DNA of 64,000 bases from positions 186,001-250,000 of the forward strand of contig OW818697.1 in the NCBI GenBank assembly GCA_942493365.1, read 5' to 3'. The translations under genes were made by a program, and so were the position numbers. The stretch's first letter is position 1; each line of letters begins with the position of its first letter. A model generated the notes under the pieces. The model made no database searches and had not been told where the DNA came from. It was given only the letters and a program-made list of their open reading frames with translations. This stretch comes from UBA8949 sp942493365 (lineage in GTDB: Bacteria > Bacillota > Clostridia > Saccharofermentanales > UBA5734). This document shows, piece by piece, positions 17,686-25,742 of this stretch.

Positions 17686-17736
17686 GTCTGGTACCTTTTC
17701 CGTGCGTCTGGTATTTTAATTATTTTGCCTTTGGTA
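17686..17736 (-). repeat. TACCAGAC direct repeats in the aro operon leader
   Basis: The octamer TACCAGAC (minus strand) occurs at 17686-17693 and again at 17706-17713, exactly 20 bp or two helical turns apart. A related TACCAAAG lies at 17729-17736 inside the promoter spacer. The first copy sits directly before the start codon. This could be an operator, but no regulator is known here. Confidence 0.3.
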
Positions 17737-17750
17737 TCAGCATCCGTCAA
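17722..17750 (-). promoter_or_regulatory. Promoter of the aromatic amino acid operon
   Basis: On the minus strand TTGACG (17745-17750) and CAAAAT (17722-17727) are 17 bases apart. Transcription would begin near 17715, leaving a leader of about 30 bases. There is no room for a T-box or attenuator. Confidence 0.6.
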
Positions 17751-17792
17751 GAAAAATCCATTCAGAAAAGGCATTTATTCCTGTTGTTCTGC

Positions 17793-18848
17793 CTATAGAT
17801 AGCGCATCATGGCTTCCGGATTGACCGCGTGATAGATCGCATCCTCGCGCGTGATGAGTTTTCGCTTCAAGAGGGATGCCAAGCTGTAGTCCATGGTGAC
17901 CATGCCTTGTGGAGCACCCATTTGGATGACGCCGTCAATCTGAGGGGTTTTATTTTCCCGGATCATGTTGCGGATGGCGCTGTTGACCAGCATAATTTCA
18001 AAGGCCGGCACCTGGCCGCCGTCGACGGCCGGGATCAGCTGCTGGGAGACCACGGCCTGCAGAACCGTTGACAGCTGCATGCGGATCTGCTGCTGCTGAT
18101 TGGGCGGAAAGACATCGATGATGCGGTCGATGGTCTTGGCCGTGCCAATGGTGTGCAGGGTGGAAAGCACCAGTCGACCCGTTTCAGCGGCGGTCAGCGC
18201 GATGGCGATGGTCTCGAGATCGCGCATCTCGCCGATCAGGATAACGTCCGGCGACTGGCGGAGCGCAGCCCGCATGGCGCGCTGGTAGGTCCGGGTATCC
18301 GAGCCGATCTCGCGCTGGTTGATGATGCTTTTATGGTGTCGGTGCAGGTATTCGATGGGGTCTTCCAAGGTCAGAACATGGCAGGCCCGCTCATTGTTGA
18401 TTTTGTTGATCAGCGTGGCCAGCGTCGTCGTCTTGCCGCAGCCGGTCGGACCGGTGATCAGAATGAGGCCTTTTTGACAGCCGGTCATGTTCATGATGGA
18501 GGTCGGAATGCCCAAGGCCTCGGCATCTGGCAGTTCACTGTAGATTCGCCGCAAGGATACCGCGCAGGAGCCGCGCTGACGGAAAACATTGACCCGGAAA
18601 CGACCGACATCCGGCAGCGATAGCGAAAAATCGATCTCGCCGTTGCGGACGAAGTCCTGGTAATCCTTCTCGCGGGTGAAAAGCTGCCGGGCGAAGATCT
18701 CGGTATCGTTTGGCGTCATTTTTTCGTGCTCGTTGAGGGACAGCAAAACGCCATCGACCTTAATCATGGGAACAAGGCCGACAGTGACAAAGAGATCTGA
18801 TGCTTTTCGTTCGACCACTTCGGCCAACAGGTTGTTGAGTTGATTCAT
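17793..18848 (-). CDS. pilT: PilT, type IV pilus retraction ATPase
   Basis: This 351-residue hexameric ATPase depolymerises type IV pili at the inner side of the membrane. It has Walker A GPTGCGKTTT (133-142), the Asp box LEDPIEY (161-167), Walker B DVILIGEMRD (201-210), a His box STLHTIGTAKTIDR (229-242) and AIRNMIRENK (291-300), which matches the AIRNLIRE retraction motif of PilT. The length fits PilT rather than the longer PilB or GspE. It ends the pilus cluster, 3 bp after the preceding gene. No extension ATPase PilB is in this window, so either it lies elsewhere or this ATPase does more than retract. Confidence 0.92.
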   Translation of the reverse strand: MNQLNNLLAEVVERKASDLFVTVGLVPMIKVDGVLLSLNEHEKMTPNDTEIFARQLFTREKDYQDFVRNGEIDFSLSLPDVGRFRVNVFRQRGSCAVSLRRIYSELPDAEALGIPTSIMNMTGCQKGLILITGPTGCGKTTTLATLINKINNERACHVLTLEDPIEYLHRHHKSIINQREIGSDTRTYQRAMRAALRQSPDVILIGEMRDLETIAIALTAAETGRLVLSTLHTIGTAKTIDRIIDVFPPNQQQQIRMQLSTVLQAVVSQQLIPAVDGGQVPAFEIMLVNSAIRNMIRENKTPQIDGVIQMGAPQGMVTMDYSLASLLKRKLITREDAIYHAVNPEAMMRYL

Positions 18849-18851
18849 GAT

Positions 18852-19331
18852 TTATCCTTTCCAGATGCCGCCATTGCTGCCTTCATAATCAAACTCGGGC
18901 TGCCACTGTGTCCAGGTCAACACCTCGACCTGGATGGCTTTCTGGCCGGGTGATCCGATCGAAATCCTGAGCTGAAATTCAATGCCCTGGCCTTGGTCGG
19001 CTTGGGCGGCAATTCTGGCGGCAACAGTCAGGGGGGCATCTGCGGAAGTTCCTGCAACGACCCGGTGGTCACGAACGTTGGCATTTTCCGCCAAAAGATT
19101 TTCCAAAGTCTGCTGGAGATCACCGACCTCAAGGGATTCGATTTCGGCAAGCAGTGACACGGCCAAAGCGTCAGCCAAGTAGTACTGCTGATTCCAGTCC
19201 GCCCGCTTCTGCGAGAGTCTGAGGTCAGCCGCGGTGGTGACCAGCGACAGGACGCCAAAGAAGATCAGTAAAACCAGCAGCATGATGATCAGCGCCGAGG
19301 CCATGCCCTTGCGGGAGCGAAAATTGCGCAT
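18852..19331 (-). CDS. PilX-like pilus assembly protein
   Basis: This 159-residue protein has a short basic N-terminus (MRNFRSRKG) followed by one hydrophobic helix (MASALIIMLLVLLIFFGVLSLV), then a soluble domain starting with QQYYLADALA, as in PilX or GspK-like minor pilins. The glycine before the hydrophobic part could be cleaved by a prepilin peptidase, but the usual Glu at position 5 is missing. It shares its boundary base with the gene before it and lies 3 bp before pilT, so it belongs to the pilus operon. The exact role is unknown; a minor pilin is the best guess. Confidence 0.65.
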   Translation of the reverse strand: MRNFRSRKGMASALIIMLLVLLIFFGVLSLVTTAADLRLSQKRADWNQQYYLADALAVSLLAEIESLEVGDLQQTLENLLAENANVRDHRVVAGTSADAPLTVAARIAAQADQGQGIEFQLRISIGSPGQKAIQVEVLTWTQWQPEFDYEGSNGGIWKG

Positions 19332-19810
19332 CAGCTCACCTCCCCGGCCATGTAGCGGCTGACGGTCAGTACGTAGATCGGCGGACTGTCCGTCGGTTCA
19401 GCCTTGATAATCACGATGTTCAAATACCACAGGCCGGCAATCGGTGCCGCGCCGGAAATGGACTTCATGGATGTGTTTTCATTCTGTACCGTCAGCACAG
19501 CTTGAAAAACGACCTGGTCCGGGGTGCAGGGCTGAAAATGACTGTCGAGATCGATGGTCGCGGTTTTACCGACTGCTGGATTATGCTTGAGCTCAAGCAG
19601 GCTGGCCGCGATATTGTCGTCGATATCCATCCGCCACTGATCAGCCAGATTTGACGCGACGGCGACGGCCTGATCGAGATTACGAGCTTTGCGCGCCAAG
19701 GTGTCGGCTTTGTAAAACAACTGCACAATAAATACGCTGAACAAGGACAGCAAGGCGATCGCCATGATCAGTTCGGCTAAGGTAAATCCACGGCTTCCGC
19801 GGTTTTTCAT
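19331..19810 (-). CDS. Type IV prepilin-like minor pilin
   Basis: This 159-residue protein starts MKNRGSRGFTLAELIMAIAL, a class III prepilin signal with cleavage expected between Gly8 and Phe9 and the conserved Glu at mature position 5. A single hydrophobic helix continues to about residue 32 and would sit in the pilus core. The soluble domain has no recognised features. The open frame begins nine codons earlier, but the ATG at 19810 gives the correct signal and an ATGA overlap with the gene before it. Two Cys residues are not obvious, unlike many major pilins. It is likely a minor pilin or pseudopilin. Confidence 0.75.
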   Translation of the reverse strand: MKNRGSRGFTLAELIMAIALLSLFSVFIVQLFYKADTLARKARNLDQAVAVASNLADQWRMDIDDNIAASLLELKHNPAVGKTATIDLDSHFQPCTPDQVVFQAVLTVQNENTSMKSISGAAPIAGLWYLNIVIIKAEPTDSPPIYVLTVSRYMAGEVS

Positions 19811-20316
19811 GACTCGACTCCCCCCGCCTTCAGGCAAATGATCCGACTGCCAACAATTTCAGCCTGGTCCTTGGCTTGGCGGCTCAAGGTGATTTTGATC
19901 GCGCCGTCCGCCAGCGGTTCCATGGCAAAGCCGTCCATCGCCACGATCCGACTGCCCATGTCAGGCATGATGACCGTTTCTTCGGCGACAAAAAGTTCGC
20001 AAAGATAGCCGTCTCGCAAATAGATCCAGGTTGTGTATGTTTTATCGTTGATGATCCGTTTGATGGCCAGCGCCGGACTGCTGTCAAAGGGGCCCGGCGT
20101 GATGGACAGCGCCCCCTGTTCATCGTGCTGACGGATCTGAACATCCAGATAGGACAGTCCCGTTCGCAGGTCAGCGGCCTGAGCCTGCTTGGCCGTCAGC
20201 CGCAAATAGGTCTGACTGCCGGTAGCTGAGAGCAGGAAAACCATCGATGCCACCAAAATCAGCAGCATCAGAACCAGAACCAGTTCGATCAGCGTGTAAC
20301 CGCGGCGGTTTTTCAT
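19807..20316 (-). CDS. Type IV prepilin-like protein with a DUF4860-like tail
   Basis: The 169-residue product begins MKNRRGYTLIELVLVLMLLI, a canonical prepilin peptidase site (Gly6-Tyr7) with Glu at mature position 5. After the hydrophobic helix the soluble domain includes QAADLRTGLSYLDVQIRQHD and LFVAEETVIMPDMG. I am unsure of the DUF assignment. It is translationally coupled to the next pilin gene by an ATGA overlap and overlaps the previous gene by 4 bp. Confidence 0.75.
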   Translation of the reverse strand: MKNRRGYTLIELVLVLMLLILVASMVFLLSATGSQTYLRLTAKQAQAADLRTGLSYLDVQIRQHDEQGALSITPGPFDSSPALAIKRIINDKTYTTWIYLRDGYLCELFVAEETVIMPDMGSRIVAMDGFAMEPLADGAIKITLSRQAKDQAEIVGSRIICLKAGGVES

Positions 20317-20633
20317 TCGCCACCCCCCGGCAGTTGAATGCCGATGATCGGGTGAATGTTGCCGGCAATGATGTCGTATTGATAAACGTATTTGTCTCGA
20401 TCCAAAATGAGACCGTAGTTTTGCTCAAGGTATTCCAGATTTGGCGGGTAGGAGCCTTCCAGCGCATAGCATTGCATGACCGATTTTTCGATCGCCTCAA
20501 CAGCGATTTCCTGGCCGGCGATCCGGCTTTGACCGTCGAGACGCAGCAGGCTGTCCGCGGCGAAGAAAAGAATCAGCAGCGAGATGGCCACGGCAACAAG
20601 GGTTCCAATGGTTTTGTAATTCGCAATCCTCAT
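20313..20633 (-). CDS. Small single-pass protein of the pilus cluster
   Basis: I do not recognise this 106-residue protein. It has one N-terminal hydrophobic segment (residues 9-28, TIGTLVAVAISLLILFFAAD) and a soluble tail with EAIEKSVMQCYALEGSYPPNLEYL, which resembles the alpha-beta start of small pseudopilins (YALEGSYPPNLEYL recalls GspG-like pilins). There is no prepilin Gly-Phe-Thr-Leu-Glu site, so it would remain a membrane-anchored protein. Its position between the PilC-like gene and the pilins argues for a role in pilus assembly. It overlaps the next gene by 4 bp. Confidence 0.6.
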   Translation of the reverse strand: MRIANYKTIGTLVAVAISLLILFFAADSLLRLDGQSRIAGQEIAVEAIEKSVMQCYALEGSYPPNLEYLEQNYGLILDRDKYVYQYDIIAGNIHPIIGIQLPGGGE

Positions 20634-20645
20634 GACCGACTCCGA

Positions 20646-21701
20646 TCATCCAATGTTATTCATGATCTCAACCAGCGGCAGCATCACCGTCAGCAATATG
20701 GCGCCGACAATCAGCGAAAGAATGACGACCAACAGCGGTTCGATGATCCCGGTCAGCCGGGCCAATCGATTGTCAACTTCGCTCTCGTAGGCCCGGGCAA
20801 TTTTCTGCATCATAACGTCCATTTCGCCGGTCCGGTTGCCCAGCGCCAGCATGCGGACAAAGAGTTTGGGGAATAGCTTGGTGTCCTGAAGGGCGACAAA
20901 GGTGTCGGTTCCCTTGCGAATCTTCTCGCGGCAGGCGGCGATGCGTTCGCTGACCAGAGAATTGTCCATCACCGACTCCGTCATCGACAGCGCGGTGTCG
21001 AGATCAATGCCGCTGCGCAGCATATAGGACAGGGAGATGGCAAAACGCGAGGTGTAGATCCGCTGGTACAGCGGCCCGAAAATTGGCAGTTTGAGCCGAC
21101 AGCGATCGGCGAAGCGGCGACCGGAAACGCTTTTGCGAAGCCAAAACACAAAAGCAACGATCAAGACGATCAGCAGCGGCAATATCCAGATGGCGTGCTG
21201 CGAAATAAAGGCACCAAATGACATCAGTCCTTGCGAGAACGTCGGCATGGTCCCGCCGAAATTGAGGAGAATGTCGTTGAACACCGGTAAAACCCGGACG
21301 ATCAGCAAAATGATAATGCCCAGCATCATCAGCAATAACACCACCGGATAGATCATCGCGCTGCGAACCTTTTTGCGCAACTCGGAATCCCGGGTGTAAA
21401 AGTCGGACAAACTGGTCATGACATGATCCAGATTGCCGGATATTTCGCCGATCTTGGTCATGCGCACCAGATAGGCCGGAAAGGAACCCATATTCTCCAT
21501 CGCATCTGAAAGGGGGATGTGCTTGCGCATTTCTTTGGCGAGATTGCGCAGCACGCCGGTCTGGCGAGGCATATCTGCGCTTTCGGATAACAGATCAATG
21601 CCCTCCGGCAAGGGAATGCCGGATTTTTGGATCAGGGCAATCTGCTCGCAAAGCCAGGCCAGCTCCAGCGATTCAAGTTTGATTTTTCTATCTTGCGCCA
21701 T
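20646..21701 (-). CDS. pilC: PilC/GspF-family inner membrane platform protein
   Basis: This 351-residue polytopic protein is the membrane platform on which the pilus ATPases work. It has two copies of the type II secretion F domain, about residues 18-130 (LAWLCEQIALIQKSGIPLPEGI) and 215-330 (YQRIYTSRFAISLSYMLRSGI), each ending in strong membrane segments (VVLLLMMLGIIILLIVRV; LLVVILSLIVGAILLTVML). The ATG at 21701 with AGGAGGG five bases before it is preferred over one 13 codons upstream. It is the first gene of the pilus cluster. The usual full-length proteins have about 400 residues, so this is a shorter form. Confidence 0.88.
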   Translation of the reverse strand: MAQDRKIKLESLELAWLCEQIALIQKSGIPLPEGIDLLSESADMPRQTGVLRNLAKEMRKHIPLSDAMENMGSFPAYLVRMTKIGEISGNLDHVMTSLSDFYTRDSELRKKVRSAMIYPVVLLLMMLGIIILLIVRVLPVFNDILLNFGGTMPTFSQGLMSFGAFISQHAIWILPLLIVLIVAFVFWLRKSVSGRRFADRCRLKLPIFGPLYQRIYTSRFAISLSYMLRSGIDLDTALSMTESVMDNSLVSERIAACREKIRKGTDTFVALQDTKLFPKLFVRMLALGNRTGEMDVMMQKIARAYESEVDNRLARLTGIIEPLLVVILSLIVGAILLTVMLPLVEIMNNIG

Positions 21702-21763
21702 AGGACCCTCCTGTATGTGAAAAAGGATTGATGCCATCATAAATTCGACATTCTTCTCGTTTT

Positions 21764-21793
21764 ATTATACACATCATAGGCCGGAAATGCCAG
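21764..21793 (-). promoter_or_regulatory. Possible promoter of the pilus cluster
   Basis: A perfect TATAAT (21764-21769, minus strand) is preceded after 18 bases by CTGGCA (21788-21793), a 4 of 6 match to the -35 consensus. It lies about 60 bases before the PilC-like gene. Confidence 0.45.
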
Positions 21794-21830
21794 ATCATGA
21801 CGCAACAATAATCCTGACAGCAGGGCGTTC

Positions 21831-21860
21831 TTGTACAAATGCGAGTTTTTCGGTTATAAT
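21831..21860 (+). promoter_or_regulatory. Promoter of the transglutaminase lipoprotein gene
   Basis: TTGTAC (21831-21836) and TATAAT (21855-21860) are 18 bases apart on the plus strand; TGTACA one base further gives a 17-base spacing. It overlaps back to back with the upstream region of the pilus cluster. Confidence 0.55.
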
Positions 21861-21898
21861 TATTGAACTGGATGTAAAAAGAAATGCAGGGATGATTA

Positions 21899-23164
21899 TT
21901 GAATAAAAACGACAACAGCAAGTCACAGAAAACCCGCCGGTTGGCTCCCATTATTGCCAGTCGTTTTTTCCGTTTGTCGGTGCTTGTTTTGGTGTTGTTG
22001 TTCTTGGCTGCCTGTCATCTGACGCCGATCACCACACCCGGTGAACCCTCAACGCAAACCAGCACTTCGCCCGGGACCGGTTCCCCCGCGACGAGCGAGA
22101 CAGATGTTACCCCCAGTCCGAGTTCAACCGAAACTGCCGATACGACAACCACGCCCGTTACACCTGGCGCTACTGGAACGACGACGCCGACGCCCACCCT
22201 CAAGCCGGGTACGACCGCAACCCCCACAGTCACCCGTCGGCCTACAACACCGCCGACCGCAGCGCCGACTGCGCCCCCGACCGCCACTCCGACGACCGCG
22301 GCGGCCGGGAGTTTTCCTTACAAAAATTACGGGGCCTTTTTCCATAATGAATATGGCGGCAACAGTGTCATCACCCAAAACGAAGGCGGCACCATTCTGG
22401 TCGATACCGGATCGGCACCCAACGGCGTAGTTCTGGTTAATGTTTCTGAGGCGATCATTCCCTATTCTCTGCGCTGTAAAATCATTGTTTTGTGCGGTTC
22501 CAAGAGTTATCAGTATGATTTTCAAAAACGCAATCAGTACATGGGCATTCCGCTCAACATGGGGGATGGTGAATACATTCTCAAAGTGTACCAGCAAATC
22601 GAAGGAACTTCCTACGCCGAGGTCATGGCCTGCACCTTCACGGTCGCCCTGTCTTCCAGCCTCAAGCCTTACACAGCCGCCTCCCAGATGGCTGATTTCT
22701 ATACCAGTTCGGCCTGTGTGGCCAAGGCCAACAGCCTGTGCGGCGGTTCATCGACCACCGATGGCAAAGTCAGCGCGGTCTACGAATGGATCGCTGCCAA
22801 TATTGACTACGATACTGCGCTGGCCAACAGCATCACCAGCGGTCAGGTCACCGCATACGTCCCAGACGCCGAAAACACATACAACACCCGCAAGGGCATC
22901 TGTTTTGATTACGCTTCCCTGATGTGCGCCATGCTGCGTTCGCAGGGTATCCCGACGCGATTGGCCGTCGGATCGACGCCGCTGGGCTATCACGCCTGGA
23001 ACGAAGTCTATTACAAAGGCACCGGCTGGGTCGTTGTTTCGTCTTTCCAATGGGAATACATCGATGGCAGCGGCTGGGTCATGCTGGACACGACTTTCGC
23101 CGCCAGCGGCATGAGCCCGTCTTCGATTAAAAACACCACCCATACCAAGCAAAAAACGTATTAG
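21899..23164 (+). CDS. Lipoprotein with transglutaminase-like cysteine protease domain
   Basis: This 421-residue protein starts at a TTG with AGGGA seven bases upstream; the nearby ATG is followed at once by a stop. A basic N-terminus and hydrophobic signal lead to the lipobox LAAC (Cys39), so it should be lipid-anchored outside the membrane. Residues 45-135 are a Thr- and Pro-rich linker that could reach through the cell wall. After an immunoglobulin-like stretch, residues 285-405 form a transglutaminase-like domain with Cys335 (TRKGICFDYASL), His365 (GYHAWNEV) and Asp397 (WVMLDTTF), a full triad. Such domains are usually proteases or peptide-linking enzymes acting on the wall; the substrate is unknown. 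It points away from the pilus genes and meets paaK tail to tail with a 1-base gap. Confidence 0.85.
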   Translation: MNKNDNSKSQKTRRLAPIIASRFFRLSVLVLVLLFLAACHLTPITTPGEPSTQTSTSPGTGSPATSETDVTPSPSSTETADTTTTPVTPGATGTTTPTPTLKPGTTATPTVTRRPTTPPTAAPTAPPTATPTTAAAGSFPYKNYGAFFHNEYGGNSVITQNEGGTILVDTGSAPNGVVLVNVSEAIIPYSLRCKIIVLCGSKSYQYDFQKRNQYMGIPLNMGDGEYILKVYQQIEGTSYAEVMACTFTVALSSSLKPYTAASQMADFYTSSACVAKANSLCGGSSTTDGKVSAVYEWIAANIDYDTALANSITSGQVTAYVPDAENTYNTRKGICFDYASLMCAMLRSQGIPTRLAVGSTPLGYHAWNEVYYKGTGWVVVSSFQWEYIDGSGWVMLDTTFAASGMSPSSIKNTTHTKQKTY

Positions 23165-23165
23165 A

Positions 23166-24473
23166 TCAGAGCAGTTTGCGCCGATCCTCGACGCGCTTGG
23201 CCTTGCCCTCGCTGCGTGGAATTGAACGGGGTTCGACCAGGGTGATTTTGGCCGCAATACCGAGCGTCGACTGGATGTCGTGATTCAGACGATGTTCCAG
23301 TTTTTCGATTGCCTTGATGGAATCCGAGAAAAAGGCATTGGACATTTCGATCTGGATTTCCATGCGGTCCAGGTTGTTGATGCGATCGACGTAGATCATA
23401 TAATGCGGTTCGAGTTCGCCATACTGCAGCAGCACCGTCTCAATCTGGCTCGGGAAGACGTTGACACCGCGAATGATCAGCATATCGTCGGCGCGGCCGG
23501 TGATCTTGTTCATCCGCACGGTCGTGCGGCCACAGGCACACTTGCTGGTCACCAGATGGGTCAGGTCATGGGTGTTGTAGCGTAAGAGCGGCGACCCTTG
23601 TTTGGTGATGCTGGAGAAAACCAGTTCGCCGACTTCACCATCCGGCAGCGGCTTGCCGGATGGATCGACAATTTCCGCAATGAAATGATCCGACTGGATG
23701 TGCAGCAGATCGCCTGCTTCGCAGCTCATGGCCACGCCGGGGCCCATGGTTTCAGTCAGACCGTAAATATCAAAGGCGCGCAGACCCAGTTTTTCTTCGA
23801 TCTGCTGCTTCATGTTCAAGGTCCAGGACTCGGCGCCAAAGATGCCCACTTTGAGATTGATTTTCGATTTGTCGATGCCGGCCGCGGCCATTTCGTCGGC
23901 CAGATGCAGCGCATAGGACGGTGTGCAGGCAATTGCCGTCGGCTGGAAATCGGTCAGAATCTGCAGTTGGCGCATGGTGTTGCCGCCGGAAACCGGGATG
24001 GTGGTCGCGCCCATTTTCTCTGAACCGTAATGCAGGCCAAGACCACCGGTAAAGAGGCCATAGCCGTAGGCGATGTGCAGAATGTCCTTGTTGGTCATCC
24101 CGGTGTTGGCCAGACAGCGGGCGATGCATTCTGCCCAGATCTCGATGTCAGCTTTGGTGTAGCCAACCACCTTCTGTTTGCCGGTCGTGCCGGACGAGGC
24201 GTGGATGCGAATGATTTCATCCATCGGGACGGCAAAGGTGCCGTACGGATAACAATTTCGCATATCTTCTTTATCGGTAAAGGGGAGTTTGCTCAGGTCA
24301 TCAATGGTCTTGATATCTTCCGGCTTGACACCAGCGGCCTTCATCTTCTCGGTGTAATACGGCACCGTGCCGTACATCCGTCGGACACAGTCGACCAGGC
24401 GCTGTCCTTGCAGTTCGCGGATTTGTTCGTAGGGCATGGTTTCAGCTTGTTTGTTCCAGAAATACCCATTCAT
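23166..24473 (-). CDS. paaK: Phenylacetate-CoA ligase
   Basis: This 435-residue acyl-adenylate enzyme activates phenylacetate or a related aryl acid with ATP and CoA. It shows HASSGTTGKQKVVGYT (91-106), the P-loop of the ANL family, then GGNTMRQLQILTDF, FDIYGLTETMGPGVAMSC and a C-terminal IIRGVNVFPSQIE hinge. The length and the VNVFPSQIE form fit anaerobic PaaK proteins. In many anaerobes it acts after indolepyruvate or phenylpyruvate oxidoreductases; none is here. It follows plsC by 21 bp and is probably cotranscribed with tex and plsC. Confidence 0.92.
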   Translation of the reverse strand: MNGYFWNKQAETMPYEQIRELQGQRLVDCVRRMYGTVPYYTEKMKAAGVKPEDIKTIDDLSKLPFTDKEDMRNCYPYGTFAVPMDEIIRIHASSGTTGKQKVVGYTKADIEIWAECIARCLANTGMTNKDILHIAYGYGLFTGGLGLHYGSEKMGATTIPVSGGNTMRQLQILTDFQPTAIACTPSYALHLADEMAAAGIDKSKINLKVGIFGAESWTLNMKQQIEEKLGLRAFDIYGLTETMGPGVAMSCEAGDLLHIQSDHFIAEIVDPSGKPLPDGEVGELVFSSITKQGSPLLRYNTHDLTHLVTSKCACGRTTVRMNKITGRADDMLIIRGVNVFPSQIETVLLQYGELEPHYMIYVDRINNLDRMEIQIEMSNAFFSDSIKAIEKLEHRLNHDIQSTLGIAAKITLVEPRSIPRSEGKAKRVEDRRKLL

Positions 24474-24494
24474 AGGCGGTCCCCCCTGCTTGAC

Positions 24495-25742
24495 TTATAT
24501 TGAATTATTATCGTTAGCAGCCTGCTTTGTCAAGATGGCATCTGTGATGATGATAACCGCCTGCCCCTCGTCGGGAATAAAACGGTAAACCAGATCGCCG
24601 CGAACCAGCTCGATGTGAGAACCAAAGCGGGCATTCATGCCGGTCTTATCAGCGAGCTGAAAGCAAATCTTCAACAAGCCTGGGCCCGTTTCGGTGCTTT
24701 CAAAGCAGAGCTGCTCCCCGGTCAGTCTGAGCAGCCCGTGACCGGCCGCTGTGATGATACCGTCAGCGGCTGGCAGTTCGGCAGTAGCTGCAAATTCGAG
24801 CAAAAAGTCTGGCTGCTGCAAACGTTTGGCCATCTCGCCCATTTGCCATTGATGCCAGCGATAGGGGTCGGGCAGGATTTTCAGCCGTTTGGACAAATTC
24901 ATGTCGCGTACGGCCGGCAGCAGCATGGCGTAACGATCCATCCTCGCCTGATTGCCGCAAAATCGGCAGGTCAGATGAAAGCGGCTGGAGCGCATGGCCA
25001 GCATCTGACCACAGGCGGGGCATTGGTGGCACAGGTTGTGCAAGCCGCGCGCCGGGGCCAGCGACAAAAAACGATAGTGCCGCTTGCGCTGCCAGCCGTA
25101 ATCGTTGAATTTGAGTGCCTTTTCGATCCTGGTCTGAATGGTGGCAAGATCCATCGTCGCCAAATCTTCCGCTGTAAGCAGCAGCCGAGCGCTGACCTCG
25201 ATCCTGCCGAAGCGCGGCCCGCTCTTCGACCAGCGTGGCCAACTGAGATGGGCGCCGTGTTCGCGGACCACGGCCACTGGGCAGCCGGTCTTTTTGACCA
25301 GCTTGGCGATGGCCTCGTCAATCGTTTGCCAACTGCCATCGAGTGATCGTTGACCTTCGGGGTAAATGGCCAGCCAGCCGCCGTTGCGAATGACGCGCAG
25401 CATGCTTTTGGTCGCCTGCATGTCGGCCCGAAACTGGATTTTGGGAATGGCGGCAACCGTGTTTAAAATCCATCGCGACCAGGGTTTGCGGAAAAATTTA
25501 TGGGTGGTCAGGTAATGAATGCGTTTCGTAAAGAAGGTCATGGCCAGGATCGGCGGATCAAGAAGCGATGGGTGATTGCCCAGGATGATCATCGGCCCTT
25601 TGATGCCCCGTAGCCGCGGGTCGCGGTGGATGCGGACACTGAACATCACCTTGACCAGCAGACCAATTACCGATGTAATCAGATAGTAGAGCCAGGCTGC
25701 CGGCCGCCGGTACTTTTGCTCACGATCACCTATGCGGCTCAC
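24495..25742 (-). CDS. PlsC-type acyltransferase with C-terminal zinc-ribbon extension
   Basis: The first 230 residues form a lysophosphatidic-acid-type acyltransferase: a hydrophobic segment (WLYYLITSVIGLLVKVMF), the HX4D motif NHPSLLD (56-62) and YPEGQRS (127-133), the acyl acceptor region. This would place a second acyl chain on a glycerophosphate at the membrane. Unlike usual PlsC (about 240 residues) this one continues to 415, with cysteines 238, 241, 244, 259 and 262 in a zinc-ribbon-like CPACG..CRFCG pattern and then a beta-rich tail ending near VYRFIPDEGQAVIIITDA. The tail is unrecognised. The start overlaps tex in an ATGA junction. Confidence 0.8.
   Translation of the reverse strand: MSRIGDREQKYRRPAAWLYYLITSVIGLLVKVMFSVRIHRDPRLRGIKGPMIILGNHPSLLDPPILAMTFFTKRIHYLTTHKFFRKPWSRWILNTVAAIPKIQFRADMQATKSMLRVIRNGGWLAIYPEGQRSLDGSWQTIDEAIAKLVKKTGCPVAVVREHGAHLSWPRWSKSGPRFGRIEVSARLLLTAEDLATMDLATIQTRIEKALKFNDYGWQRKRHYRFLSLAPARGLHNLCHQCPACGQMLAMRSSRFHLTCRFCGNQARMDRYAMLLPAVRDMNLSKRLKILPDPYRWHQWQMGEMAKRLQQPDFLLEFAATAELPAADGIITAAGHGLLRLTGEQLCFESTETGPGLLKICFQLADKTGMNARFGSHIELVRGDLVYRFIPDEGQAVIIITDAILTKQAANDNNSI

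Noticed and set aside
22041..22430. Pro- and Arg-rich frame inside the lipoprotein gene
   Set aside because: It comes from the repetitive Thr-Pro linker read in another frame.
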